64,000 nt of DNA from Chamaea fasciata (lineage: Eukaryota > Chordata > Aves > Passeriformes > Sylviidae), in contig JARCOQ010000002.1 in NCBI GenBank assembly GCA_029207755.1, forward strand, positions 10,865,156-10,929,155, read 5' to 3'. This document shows, in pieces, positions 1 to 11,123 of the stretch. The notes under the pieces were generated by a model that was not told the origin of the DNA, searched no databases, and saw only the letters and a program-made list of their open reading frames with translations. Positions within the stretch are counted from its first letter, which is position 1. Each line of letters opens with the position of its first letter. The position numbers and the translations under genes are program-made.

Positions 1-1750
1 AAGTTATGTTTGAGCTGAAATAGTTTCAAAATAAGCATTTTAAGTAATCATTAGGTAAAGTCTAATCCAGGGGGGATGTTAGTTATTATTCTGCTTAAAA
101 TGAATTCAGTGGAAATAGTTATTCGTTGTGAAACATGGTCATTTAAATGAGTTGCCTTTTCAATGACAGAAAGAAGTATTTTGGGAACAGTTCTGTAACT
201 ATACTCCTTGAAAAACACTGGGTAATGCTTATTGGAAGGACTAGTAGTTGTTGCTGAGCTCTAAATTACTTTCAGCCACATACAAAAAAATGTATTTCCA
301 GAGACCTCTCAGGAAAGCTGTGTGAAATAATATGATCAATGTGCAAGGATGATCAAGAAAGTAAATAAAATGCGAAGATGGCTAGGGTAAAAAGGGTACT
401 TTAACCAAGTTCTTGTAAAATCCATAATTTCTGTGAAATTCTGCTGCAATTACATGAACTCAGGAGTCTAAATCTGAGAATTTTTATTTTGAATGTAGCA
501 CCTGAGGTTAAGAAGGCACATGAACAGACATCTGCTGTAAGGAAGCAATTAGAAGGTCAGGAACCTTCAATTTAAGGTCAATAAACAATGGAATATGAGG
601 TTGTATTTTGCAGAGCAACAAAACCTACATTCACCTCATTTTAGTTTTACTTTTAGATTTTCAAAAGGCTTTCAGACAACGATTGCTCTCTTTCCTGGGT
701 TAGTTTTTGTTTTGGTTCCTTTGGATGATAACCAGCAGGAGATTTTGCAGGTGCCAAAGCAATGCTTGAATGGTTACCAGTGACACGGAGAGTAATTGCC
801 AAATGATGATTTCAAAAGTGTCATGCTATAAAAGCTGCTTGAATGGCTGTGGGTTTGTCAGTTGGCTGAACTATTTACTGCAGAGCCAAAAGGCCTAAGT
901 GAAAGTGCTCCGAGATGGGGTCTATAAATGTGAGTCCAGGGCAGCTCTTGTCCAGGGTTAACTACAGAACCTGTGTTTGTAGTGTTCACTGTGCTTTTCA
1001 AAGCAGTGCTTTCTCATCCCCAGTACAGCAGGTTACACATTTGGGAAAAGAAAACCAAGAAGTCCTGACTTGTACTTCCCCAGCTGTAACTTATGCAGCC
1101 ACAGTCTAATTAAAGCCCTAAATAAATGTTGCACATAATTAAAGACAAACCCAAGTCTATTGAAAAAGGAGCGAAATAATGAGCTATTTCTTGTTGTACA
1201 TGATATTTGTGTACAATAAAACATGTGCTGAAGTGTTTTGTGGTTGGCCGATGTTTTGGCTGCTCTTTGCAAAAATGGGAAAATAAGGATTCCTGGGAAC
1301 AGGCACAGGCTTTCCCTCCGACTGGCAGATCAGGAAGGTGTGATCACTTACTGATTTGAGAAGTAGGTGAAATGAAACTTGATGGGTACTATCACTGAGC
1401 CTGGGTCATCCTCTCTTCTGGGCCAGCACAGCTGTTTCTGCAGCCGGTCAGTGAACCATTTTGGGGAACTGATCTAGCAGAAGAAAACAACCAGTTTATA
1501 GGGGGGAGGGGAACCTGTTCTTGTGTTTCAGGTGAATCACTTCTCCAGGACTGCCAGTGAGGAGGATGTGCAGATGAGGGGGAGCCTTGCTCAGGGGACC
1601 AAGCAGCTGGAGGCAGAGGTTGTGCAACATGTCACCAATTATTTAACAACCAAATCATCCTTGGTAACAGCAAAACTCTGTAACATTGTTAAAAGGTGAG
1701 GAGCAACTAAGGGGAAACCCGACAAACTTCTGAAAATATGAAAATATGCA

Positions 1751-1869
1751 CATATACATATATACATATATATATATGTGTGTGTATGTATATACATATA
1801 TATGTATATATATATATGTATGTATATATGTATATGTGTATATATATATATATTTATATATATATATAA
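1751..1869. repeat. TA/TATATG-rich microsatellite
   Basis: About 120 bp consist almost wholly of TATA, TACATA, TATGTA and TGTG units. The composition is simple and imperfect. It produces a Tyr/Ile/Thr-rich artefactual frame on the reverse strand. Confidence 0.9.
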
Positions 1870-2109
1870 TTTTCTTTTTCTTCCTAAACTGTGGCCCTGA
1901 CAAAATCATTGGTGTTTTCTGATGAGGTACAAATTCCAGTCTTGTGCTCAATGGACTTCATAGAGTGCTTGAGCTGCAAACAGAACAGGGAACTCTGCTC
2001 CCCCTGGTTCCCAGCAACACCATAAGTATGACAGAATCCTCATTTGCATGGCTGTGGTTCAGATTATGTATTTCAATGGCAAATCCCTGTCTTGGGATTG
2101 CATTGCTCA

Positions 2110-2112
<3 letters not shown>

Positions 2113-2148
<36 letters not shown>
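2113..2148. repeat. Poly-T run (36 nt)
   Basis: Uninterrupted T from 2113 to 2148, followed by AATTTAAAG. It could be a simple homopolymer or the reversed poly-A tail of a retrocopy. A reversed AATAAA lies about 44 bp to its right (2193-2198). Confidence 0.85.
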
Positions 2149-2154
<6 letters not shown>

Positions 2155-3548
2155 AAGAAAGTTAGGAAGCCAGAGCCCTTAAAAGTGATAATTTTATTGG
2201 GGGAGGGGAATTTAATGGAAGGTCATCCTATCCTGATTTAAAGAGAATTGAACAAAACTTATGATTTCTTCTTTCTTTTTGAACATATTTTATTTTTGGA
2301 CACAGGAAAGCTATTAAATGAAACAGTGAAAACACTTGAAAAAATATTTCAAGACAAATGTATTTCATTTAAATGCTAATTTGTTTATAATATTTTCAAA
2401 TAATGTAAATAATTTTTGATGACAGTTATCTGAACATAGCACATGTCAAAAACACGGTGAAGAAGCTGTAAAAATGTATTAAGAAAAGCATGATTATATA
2501 TTGGAAGAGGACAGAGGAATTGGACTAGCACTCCTGCCCAACTGCTACAGTAGAGTTTTTTAAGAAAAGCCCCAAGCTGCTACTGTTGTCTTTCCTACAT
2601 GTAGCCATCAGTCTGAGCAGAGAGAATTTCTGCTCCTATCTCCAGAAAAGTAATTTGCAAGCCATTTCTGATCCCATTATATTATCTGCATAATTTCTTG
2701 TCTTTTGCACAATAAATTCTTTGGGAACATTAATTTTAAAAATTGCCTCACATATTGCAGCACAAAAGGAAAAAAACATTAAAACTGATACAATCTATGG
2801 GCAACAAACCTGAGAAGGGCAAATATTGATTACATTGCAACATCTCCTGCACAGAAGCTACAGTGAAACAAAGCAGTGCTTGCAGGTTGTCATGAGCTGT
2901 GCTTGTGTTTTACTTAAAGTCCAGGATCTTCAGCGATGTTATTACCTGATAACTTGAGTTTTAAAAATATCCATACTCCATTGTGGGGAGAGGTGGGCCT
3001 TGAATTACAGAGTTGTAAAGACTGCGTGACAGACAAGCAGTAGCCACAATTCATTTTGGTGCATTAGGCTCCCAGCTCGTGTTTTTTAGGTGCGTGTGGC
3101 TCTCAGAACCATGCTGCTCTCCACAGCTTTTCCTACAGACTAAGCTTCACCAGTCTTGGAAATGGAACTGGGACACCAGTACCATGCACTGAGCAGGCAT
3201 TCAAAATGTGGGGTGGGCTTCTCTGCTGCTGGGCAAATGTGTTTTGGCCAGCCGAGTCTCTTTGCCCTCCTTGTGCTGATGCCCAAAGCGGAATCCTTTC
3301 TTGCCCATTCCTTGACACCCCAGAGCAGGGTGACAGAGGGACAACCTTTTCCCTGTTACTGTGTATATGTGGTGCCAAAATTCACTGTGGGCTGCTAAGA
3401 CCAGCTACCAACCCCGCTCCCCCCTCCCCCCCCCCCCCAGCCCTTACTTTAATGACATTCCCGTACAATTTGAATGCTGAACACCATCACTTCACAGCTT
3501 ACCCAGTCGGACTCAGGGAAAGGGAAGACCTGCAACTTCAGGATGCAC

Positions 3549-4012
3549 CATTACTGTGTCTCATTCTGGGCTCCTCAAGGAGGGTCCAGCAGAGGCTACA
3601 AAGGTGATAAGGATCTGGAGCATCTCAGTTATGAGGAGAACTGGGCCTGGTTAGTCTGGAGAAGACTGAGAGGGGACCTCATTAATGCATACACAGATCT
3701 CCAAGGTGGGTGCCAAGAGGATGGTGGAGCACAGCGTAAGTGGGGCCCAGCAACAGGAAGGAGCAATGACCATAAACTAAAACACAAGAAGTACCATAGC
3801 AACACGAGGAAGAACTTTTTTCTGTTGAGGGTGGCAGAGCACTGGAACAGCTGCCCAGGGAGGGTGTGGAGTCTCCTTCTCTGGAGACACTCCAAACCCA
3901 CTTGGACACGTTCCTGTGTCACCCGCTCCAGGTGACCCCTCCTTGGCAGGGGGGTTGGGGCGGGTGATCTCCAGAGGTCCCTTTCAACCCGAACGATGCT
4001 GTGATTCTGTAA
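3549..4012 (+). mobile_element. CR1 LINE, 5'-truncated 3' end (forward)
   Basis: The sequence carries the characteristic CR1 3' segment in order: GGGCTCCTCAAGGAGGGTCC, then TATGAGGAGAACTGGGCCTG, GAGCACTGGAACAGCTGCCC, a GGAGTCTCCTTCTCTGGAGA stretch and GGTCCCTTTCAACCC, ending GTGATTCTGT. Only about 460 bp of the end is present, as usual for CR1, and it is not coding. It lies in the same orientation as USP25 and stops about 8 bp before the CpG island. Confidence 0.92.
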
Positions 4013-4276
4013 TTCATTTGGTGATACGGTTTGTTGTCGCCACGAGCAGCGACAGCGCTGGAACCAGCGCTGGCTCAGAAATTCCCTGGCGATCCCCTGG
4101 AAAGCGGCGCCGGTCCGAGCTGCTCTCGGTTCCCCCGCAACGGGGCAAACTTCGACTTCCCCGGGGAGGCGGCGGGGTCGCCCCCGCGGCCGGCGAAGGA
4201 CGCGGAGCCCTTCCCGGGGGAGGAGCGGGGCGGCCGCGAGGACTCGGCGGGGCCGCCCCGCTCCCGGCGGGCGCTC

Positions 4277-4290
4277 CCAAGATGGAGGCG
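4277..4290 (+). promoter_or_regulatory. YY1-like element overlapping an upstream ATG
   Basis: The sequence CCAAGATGGAGGCG matches the AAGATGG core of YY1 sites common in CpG-island promoters. It lies about 290 bp before the USP25 start codon. The ATG in it (4282) would open an upstream reading frame if transcribed. Matching a short motif is weak evidence by itself, but position and orientation fit. Confidence 0.45.
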
Positions 4291-4573
4291 GGCGGTGTGA
4301 CAGGGCGGGGAAGGGGCCGGGCGGGGGCTGCGCCCGGGGCAGGTGCGCGGGGCGGCGCCGCCGGGAGCCGCAGCCGGGCCGAGGGCGGCGCTCGGCGCTC
4401 CGGGAGCGGCAGCGGGGCTGCGCTGCCCCCCCCCCGCCGGGCGGTGACTCGGGCTCCCCCTCCCGCCCCGCCTCCCGCCCCGCTGGCCCAGCCCGCGCCC
4501 GGCCCAGCCGCCGCCGCACGGCGCCGCCGCCACCCGCCGAGCCCGGGGCGCCGCCGGGAGCCGCGCGGGGGCC

Positions 4574-4618
4574 ATGACGGTGGAGCAGAACGTGCTGCAG
4601 CCCGGCGGCGCCGCCAAG
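4574..4618 (+). CDS. USP25: USP25 coding exon 1 (start codon, residues 1-15)
   Basis: This exon encodes MTVEQNVLQPGGAAK, the N-terminus of USP25. The start is chosen because MTVEQNVLQ is the conserved USP25 start. The ATG also sits in a good context, with GCC before it and a purine at -3. The donor GTGAGT at 4619 follows the AAG codon directly, leaving phase 0. The tail PGGAAK differs from the QSAAQK I recall for human. This is plausibly drift in a GC-rich exon. The exon lies in the middle of the CpG island, so the 5' UTR must lie directly upstream. The transcription start cannot be fixed from sequence alone. Confidence 0.95.
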
Positions 4619-5933
4619 GTGAGTCTCCGGCGCGGTCCGGCCTGGAGCGGCTCCGCGTCCCCGCCGCGCCCGGGCCTGGCCGCGCCTGCTCCGGCCCCCG
4701 CCGGTCCCCCCCGCGCCCGCGCCGAGCTTCTCCCGGGCCTTCCCCGTGCCGCGGCCTCGCCCGGGCCCCGCCGCTCCGGCGGCCGCCGAGCCGTAGCGGG
4801 GGCCGCTGCCGGCCCGGCCCCGGGTCATCCCGGCCCCGGGCTTGGCGCTGCCCTCGGGGGAGCCCCGGCGCGCTCCCCGCGGCCCCGGGCGGGCCTGTTG
4901 CGCTCGCAGGCTGCCGGGCGGAGCGGCGGGACCGGGGCTGGGCGGGAGGAGCGCGGGGTCCCGGCCGAGCCCCCCGTGGGCCCGGGGGGAGATGCTGCAC
5001 ATGCCCGGCGTGACCCTGCAGCGCCGGCATCCGCGCCTGCTAAAGGTGAACGCTATTTCCAGCGAGTGACGCGTTCCTGCTGGAGTGAAAAAGTGCCGGG
5101 TTTGGGGACTCGTGTTAGCGTGCAATCATGGAACGGGGTTAAGGGAATGACGGCGCTTACCTGTCTTTTACTGTGCGCCAGGACTCGGCGGAGAATGTTT
5201 CTCTGTCAAAAGAGGAAAAAAAAGGATTCCTTGTAAAGCTTCCCTTTGCTTGAACTGAACTGTCAAGAGAAATGTCTAAAATTAAACTGCACTGCTTTTA
5301 AAATAATACGTTTTAAAGGTAGCTTGTAGGTTAACACAACTCTTCTGATTAGTGGTATGACTGTTGCCTCTTCCCGGATTTTTATTATTGCCTTAATGGC
5401 ATGTGCTGCCTTCATGAGAGGATAGAGGTGTATATAGATGTGCTTTGGTATAGTCGGTGTGGAAGTTAGATGGCTGCAGCCGTATGAGTGGACAGTGGGA
5501 ATGTGCTGATTAGGGTATAATTGGTTAAAGTGGTATAACTCGCGTTTAAGAAGCTTTTTTGGAGGGAGGGCGTGTCTGACCGAGGACTGCTCTCATAGTT
5601 GGAAGTAGTTAGCAGTGATTTTGGCTGCTTCAGCAGGAAGGCAAGGGCTGAGCGGACTGATTTTGTTCTTCTCTCAGTGTTTTCAGTCGGGCTGTGCTGG
5701 CAGGTTAATGTAGCAAATTTGCTGCTACATGTGCCTGCTGTGTTTGAAAACTGATTTTGCTGCTGTGCCTCTGACAACTTTCGTGAGCAAGTTTATCTTT
5801 TACAAAACCTCTTGTCAGTGGGTTAATTAGTGTATTGTAATTACCCCATCAGATACTCTGTTACATAGTGCCTCCTGGACCCTGATCAGTGCTGCCTGTT
5901 TGTTTTCTGACAATAATCCTGAAGGAGAAATGC

Positions 5934-5979
5934 TAGTTTTCAGCTAAACTAGAAGGATCCTTAGTTTTCAGCTAAACTA
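5934..5979. repeat. Short tandem duplication (28-bp period)
   Basis: The 18-mer TAGTTTTCAGCTAAACTA occurs at 5934 and again at 5962, identical in both copies. It looks like a recent small tandem duplication. Confidence 0.85.
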
Positions 5980-7063
5980 CTGCTTGTGGGTCAGTAGTTC
6001 AGATTCACTCGAGCTTCAAATCGAGGATAAGCCAAAAGGAGGTTGACGATTGATTGTGGTATATGCCAGGTAATCCATGCTGCAGTCAAAAAAAAAATGC
6101 TAGCAGTAATTCTGAAGTTGTAATCAGCATCTGTGGGCAATGGTCATTTTTTAAATTGTCTAGAGAAACTGAATGAAATAACACATTCTTTTCATGGCGG
6201 GGATTTTTTTATTATTATTTCCATTTAATCATATCATTATTTTATTATCTGCAATTGCTTGTTTCCTGTTTTATCCCTAATTGCATGCATTTAGGGAATG
6301 AGGGAAAGGCAAATCTTAAAAGTACTTTGTAAAAAAGTTTTGTTTGACTTGGAAGTGAGTATCTCATTGCTTAATTGACCCATGACTAGCTAATTGGATG
6401 ACAGACTTTAACATTGAGCAGGTGTTTGCATGTCAGAAGGCAAATAGTGAAGGTGTAATGAGCTGATGGATGGATGAAAGGTGGAGAGGCTACCATAGCA
6501 CTAATTTATTGTTTTCCCTTGAAAGAGGAAAAATCCAATCTCCACAAATAAGGGAGTTTATCCTGGAGACCTCAACGTTTGTTACAATTGTTTTCTGATA
6601 GTGTGAAGAAACCACAAGTAGAAATATGTTGGTTTTACAAGAGAGGCCTGAGTCATCAGCATACCTTATTCGGAGCTGTGATTCCCAACATTGGTCAACA
6701 GATGTTTTCTTACTGTCATACAGGAAGTGTGTGTCAAACTTCAGCAGCACTTGGAGATGTAGGTTTGGATTAATAAATGCTATAACTACAAACAGCCTGT
6801 TTCCCACTGAAGCTGTCTTTAGTTTATTGTGTAGTTAAAGCAACTGCATCAGGTCAAAAGAAGTTTTTTCTTTCATCTCTACTGGTCATCTTGACCTTTA
6901 GTTAAAACTTGTGATTTATGTCCTGAAGCAAATAGTTGATCATATTTTTCTCATTGCTCATGGCCCTTGTGTGCTTCTATGACATTGTTCAGCATCTGAA
7001 GGTTATAGGTAATGTTCACAGTAAGACTAAAGAGTGTGCATAAAGGTAAACAACATGAGAAGT

Positions 7064-7091
7064 TAAAAAAAAAACCACCAACAAAAAAAAA
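7064..7091. repeat. A-rich simple sequence
   Basis: Two A runs separated by CCACCAAC form a short low-complexity A-rich tract. Confidence 0.7.
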
Positions 7092-8937
7092 CCTTCTTGT
7101 TTTGTCCAGTCTGTATCTCTGTCCAGTCCAATCCTTTTTTTGTCAGGTATTTTGCTGCTGAGGAACTGAGGCACGTGTGTTGCAGAATTTCCCATACTCC
7201 AGGCAGCCCTACATAGCTAGTGCCTGCCTACATCAATTTTCCTCCTGCAGGAAGATCTTCCCTCAGCCAGAGTCCCCTACACAGCGAGTTCAGGGGCTGG
7301 GTGAATGGGAATTTTTCTGGTAACTGGAAATTGTGATGTGGGGAGGTCAAACGTGTTTCAGCGTTGTCTCAGCTCTGATAATTACTCTGATGGTCATCTC
7401 GGAACAGCAGATTGAAGAAGCTGGGTTTTAATTGGTGGCACTTAGCTGGCCTCTCAGCAGTGTGTGTTATCAAGTTCTGCTGCTTCTGGAGAGAGCCTGA
7501 CATTTGGTTGATACACGGATTTAAAGGCTGTTTTATCTGTCCTTTGGTTTCCCACGCCCACTGTTATTTCAGACCTGTGATTCAGCAATGCATTGGCAGT
7601 GTAACCTCAGGAGTAGTAGAATAATAGTAGAATAGAGCTGTGCCAGCTCAGCTCATTCTTCTTTTTCTAAAAGAAGCACAAACTTTTAAGGATATTTACC
7701 ACTTGAAATAATGTGTGGCTTAAAGCAAGGTCTGATACTAAATTCTTCTCTCTTGCTGTTTTTTAGGGTAAAAAGGTGAAAATTGTGCTAGCTTGTGTGT
7801 GCTTCTGCTGTGTTTGTCCCATGGTTTTGATGTACTTATTATTTAAAGATTTAGCTAATAATATGGCTAAGTATTTTTTTTTCCTAAAAGCAATAGCTGC
7901 TTCATGCAGAAGATGGTAGTCATCTGTCTCCACCACTTGACATGATGCGGTCCTGAATGGCAGGAAGTGATTGCAAAGTATCTACTGAGCACCTGGTACA
8001 CAAAGATGGTATCTTGGGAGCTGTGTACTTCCCCCGCCCCCCATCTTAATAGGTGGCAAACTTCCAAGGAGTTAAAATCCAAACGTTTAAAATCTCTGTA
8101 TTTTGAGAGTTGAGTTCAGAGTTGCCTGGTGGATGCAAGAGTGCAGCCTCCCTCTCTCATCATGAGGCCAGAGCCACTCTTGCCTGTGACCAACATGCAG
8201 CTGTCCCTCTGCACCTGAGAAATGGCCCTTGGGTCATGGAATGAGGATGATTTCTGCATCTCCCCATGAATGGGGAGCTGTCTGTGTTTGGACTGTGTGA
8301 CAGGCAAGCTTGGAGGGCCTGAATGTGGGGAGTTACAGCTGCCAGTGCTGGTACCCAGAACTTTAGTGCCTCTGTGACCAGGATGAGAAGAATAAGAACA
8401 CTGGGTTGCTCAAAGTGTTTGCACCAACTACTAAGTAGTTTGCAAACATTACTTGAGGAACTGTGGAGTTATGCTTTCAAATATATGCATCTGTGTTTAA
8501 GAAGTTCATATTAAAAAAATCTTTATAATACTTATAGTTACACCTTTGACGCAGATTCCTGTTGGTATTTCTGAAAGTTAGAGCAAGGTGCAAAGGCCAG
8601 TGATTCAAAGTAATTTTGAAAGCCCTTGTCAAACTGGTCTGCTGAATGCCTTCTGGTTTTGTGACTGTTCTGATGGATTTTCGTAAGAGTGGGTGGAGGT
8701 GTGTGTGGTTAGTTCTGGGTTTTTTTGTCTTTTTTTTGTTTAGTATCTGCAAGCTTGCTGAATCTTGGAGGGTTGTGTTTATTGGTATAATATGATATGA
8801 GTCAGCATCTTTATAAAACCTTTAACAGCAGTTTAAAACATTTTGCTTTCAGAAAACCTTTCACAGAATTTTGGTAATGATTTTGTTTGTGTTTGCAGGA
8901 GTTTACAAGTGTAGTACTATCATTAGAATTTGTCTGA

Positions 8938-8977
8938 AATAATGTCTTTAAATATTTTAAATAATGTCTTTAAATAT
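8938..8977. repeat. Short tandem duplication (21-bp period)
   Basis: AAATAATGTCTTTAAATAT appears at 8938 and again at 8959 with no change. It is AT-rich and probably arose by slippage or local duplication. Confidence 0.8.
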
Positions 8978-10812
8978 GTTCAGTCCACACCTTGAAAGAA
9001 AAATACTGCTTCAGAATATGAAAGTATAAAGTTTATAGATTTTCATGGTAATATTTTGTAGTATTATTTTAAAATATCTGTAATAAATCCTTAACATGCA
9101 TCTCCCCCTCCAATATTTTTAGGATAACCCCGTATTCACAGCTACTATGAACAGCAGCTACAAAAGATGGTAAAACCCATCAGCTTCTATGAAAAGGTCA
9201 AAAAAGAAAGTTATCCATGTCTTAAAATAGAAAAGTATTTCACATTTTAAAAAGTGCTTCATAAAGATAAGTGGAAGGATAATTGAACAGTTGCCTTTCT
9301 TACATTCTTGTGCCTAAGAAGATATGTTGTGGCCAGCATCTACTTACTTCTGTGATTTCAGCTGACATCTGTGGACTTGAGTAACTGAAGGGGAGTGAAA
9401 GGTAGTACAAAAGTTGGAATTTCTGTTCTGTTTCTGGCTAAATCTTCTCTTCTTCCTTGCTGAAGGACCCATCCAAGAGTTGGCAGCCCAGCTGTTCAGT
9501 CCCCTAGAAGCTGGCTCTGTGGCTCAGTGATGTGAATGGTGAGGCTGAGGGGTGTTGCAGGTGCTGGGGACCAAGTGGCCAGGTTGGTAAATCAACCTGA
9601 GGCCCCCAGGGCACTTAGAGGGTGGCACTTCAGGCTGGGCTCAGATCTTTGCAAAACCAGCAGGGAGGTCTTTGACAGTCGCCTGTGCCAGGAGTTGTCT
9701 GAGGAGCTGTGTCAGTCACCGCCTTAGAGCCACTGCTGGCAGTGCCAGTGACAGGAGGATTATTGAGGTGCCCACAGGCACCTAAAGATACATTAAAATA
9801 ATATTGCTTTTCACTGTCTCTAGTGAAGATACTGATTTTCAATTCCCAGCTGGTCAAGAGTCAAATGTGACATTCCTGGTATTCCTTAGCATAAAAAGTA
9901 AACAAAAAGTTTAAGAGCTGTGTCTTCACTTACATATTTTCATGTAGGAATAATTTCCTTTAAAGGCCTGAATTTTTGGTTTTGTTTAGTTTGTTGTGTT
10001 TTTGGGTTTTTTAAATTGATTTTCCGTTCTTGTTAGGGAACAGAACTCTAAAAAATCTGAGGTCTGTGTGTTTATGTGTGAGTTGCTGGGACCGAAGAGA
10101 CAAAAGTCTTTTCTGCTTTCTCTGAGTAGAAAAGCCACAGATTTTCTTGGAAATGAAAGTGTCCTGATGGCTTTCACTTTCTAGTTCTCTTGTGATAACC
10201 ACTGTGATTATTTTAAAGTTGGTGTAGGTTGCCTTGAGTCACAGTGAAGGGTTGTGTGTCTTTAGGTTGTTTGTGTGTTTGTTTGTGGTGTTTTCTTTTT
10301 TTTTTTCTTGAGGTTTTTTTAGCTGGCTTTGTTATTAAACTTCCCCATCAAACCCTGGTGACTAAGTTACCAATGTGATGGTCTTCAGTCAGCAAATGGA
10401 CACTTTTAAATTGAAAGAATTCAGATTCTCAGCAGGGGCCTGTTGACTTGTGCCTGGGATAGCAATGTGACATCACAATTCAAATCACAAATTAGAGTAT
10501 TAGGTGAAAAATGTAGGAGAGGCTGTTGTGACAGTGTATTTTATTTAAAAAGGATTTTATGAATTCAGGGTAGAGTTCAGTCTTTTTTCATATTATGAAA
10601 TAGAGATGGCTTTTGTTAGCTGATGATTACACTTCATCAGTTCGGGTGCTGTTAAAGAAGTCAACATCTGCATAGAGTGGAAAATACTAGGCTGGAGTGA
10701 AAATGGGTTCAGTTTCAGTAGTCAAGTGAATCTAATGTCACTCATGTGTGACTTCTGACAGGGAGCTGAGTGTGTGATACATGGGATGAAAGCTCCCTCT
10801 GTTCCCTTTGGG

Positions 10813-10865
10813 ACTGTGACAGGTCCAGTGTTCTGATTAATACTGTGACAGGTCCAGTGTTCTGA
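10813..10865. repeat. Short tandem duplication (29-bp period)
   Basis: A 24-base unit beginning ACTGTGACAGGTCCAG occurs at 10813 and 10842, identical in both copies. Confidence 0.85.
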
Positions 10866-11069
10866 GTGGTCAAGCATAATTAGTGGGGAAAAGCTGGTAC
10901 TGTGAATCACAGGAGTTAATTTTGTGCAAAACCATGCAAGTTGAAAGCTTTCTATAAGCTCATCTTTTTCATTTGTTAAAAAAGGGAGAGAATGCTAAAG
11001 CTGTGGGGCTGAAGGAAAGATGAGGTGGCGAGATGCCTTCCTCCAGAGCATACCTTACATGATAGTATC

Positions 11070-11123
11070 AACTCAGGCTTTGTGCCAAGTAAAGGTACAA
11101 ACTTAGGCTTTGTGCCAAGCAAA
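11070..11123. repeat. Short tandem duplication (30-bp period)
   Basis: A unit with core AGGCTTTGTGCCAAG occurs at 11070 and 11100. The two copies differ at two positions over 24 bases. Confidence 0.85.

Larger units (their letters stand above)
1..3548. other. 5' flanking DNA without recognised gene
   Basis: This AT-rich stretch has no exon I can recognise. It contains the TATATG microsatellite, a 36-base T run and a C-rich tract near 3417-3438. Reading frames here are short (the longest, at 3206-3607 on the + strand, runs into the CR1 copy) and resemble no protein I know. Confidence 0.6.
4020..5060 (+). promoter_or_regulatory. USP25: CpG island promoter of USP25
   Basis: GC content and CpG density rise sharply at about 4020 and fall again at about 5060, against AT-rich flanks. 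Exon 1 lies inside. GC boxes (GGGCGGGG-type) occur near 4302-4330. The element CCAAGATGGAGGC at about 4277-4289 fits the YY1 motif that often sits near the start of transcription of TATA-less genes. No TATA box is evident. This architecture fits a broadly expressed housekeeping-type promoter. The exact transcription start is not determinable here. Confidence 0.85.

Noticed and set aside
1655..1951. Tyr/Ile-rich 98-codon reverse frame
   Set aside because: It is the translation of the TATATG microsatellite.
3629..5125. 498-codon reverse-strand frame and the overlapping 338- and 365-codon frames around the USP25 promoter
   Set aside because: They lie in the CpG island and a CR1 copy. Their Arg/Gly/Pro/Ala-rich translations arise from high GC with few stop codons, and several frames on both strands are open at once.
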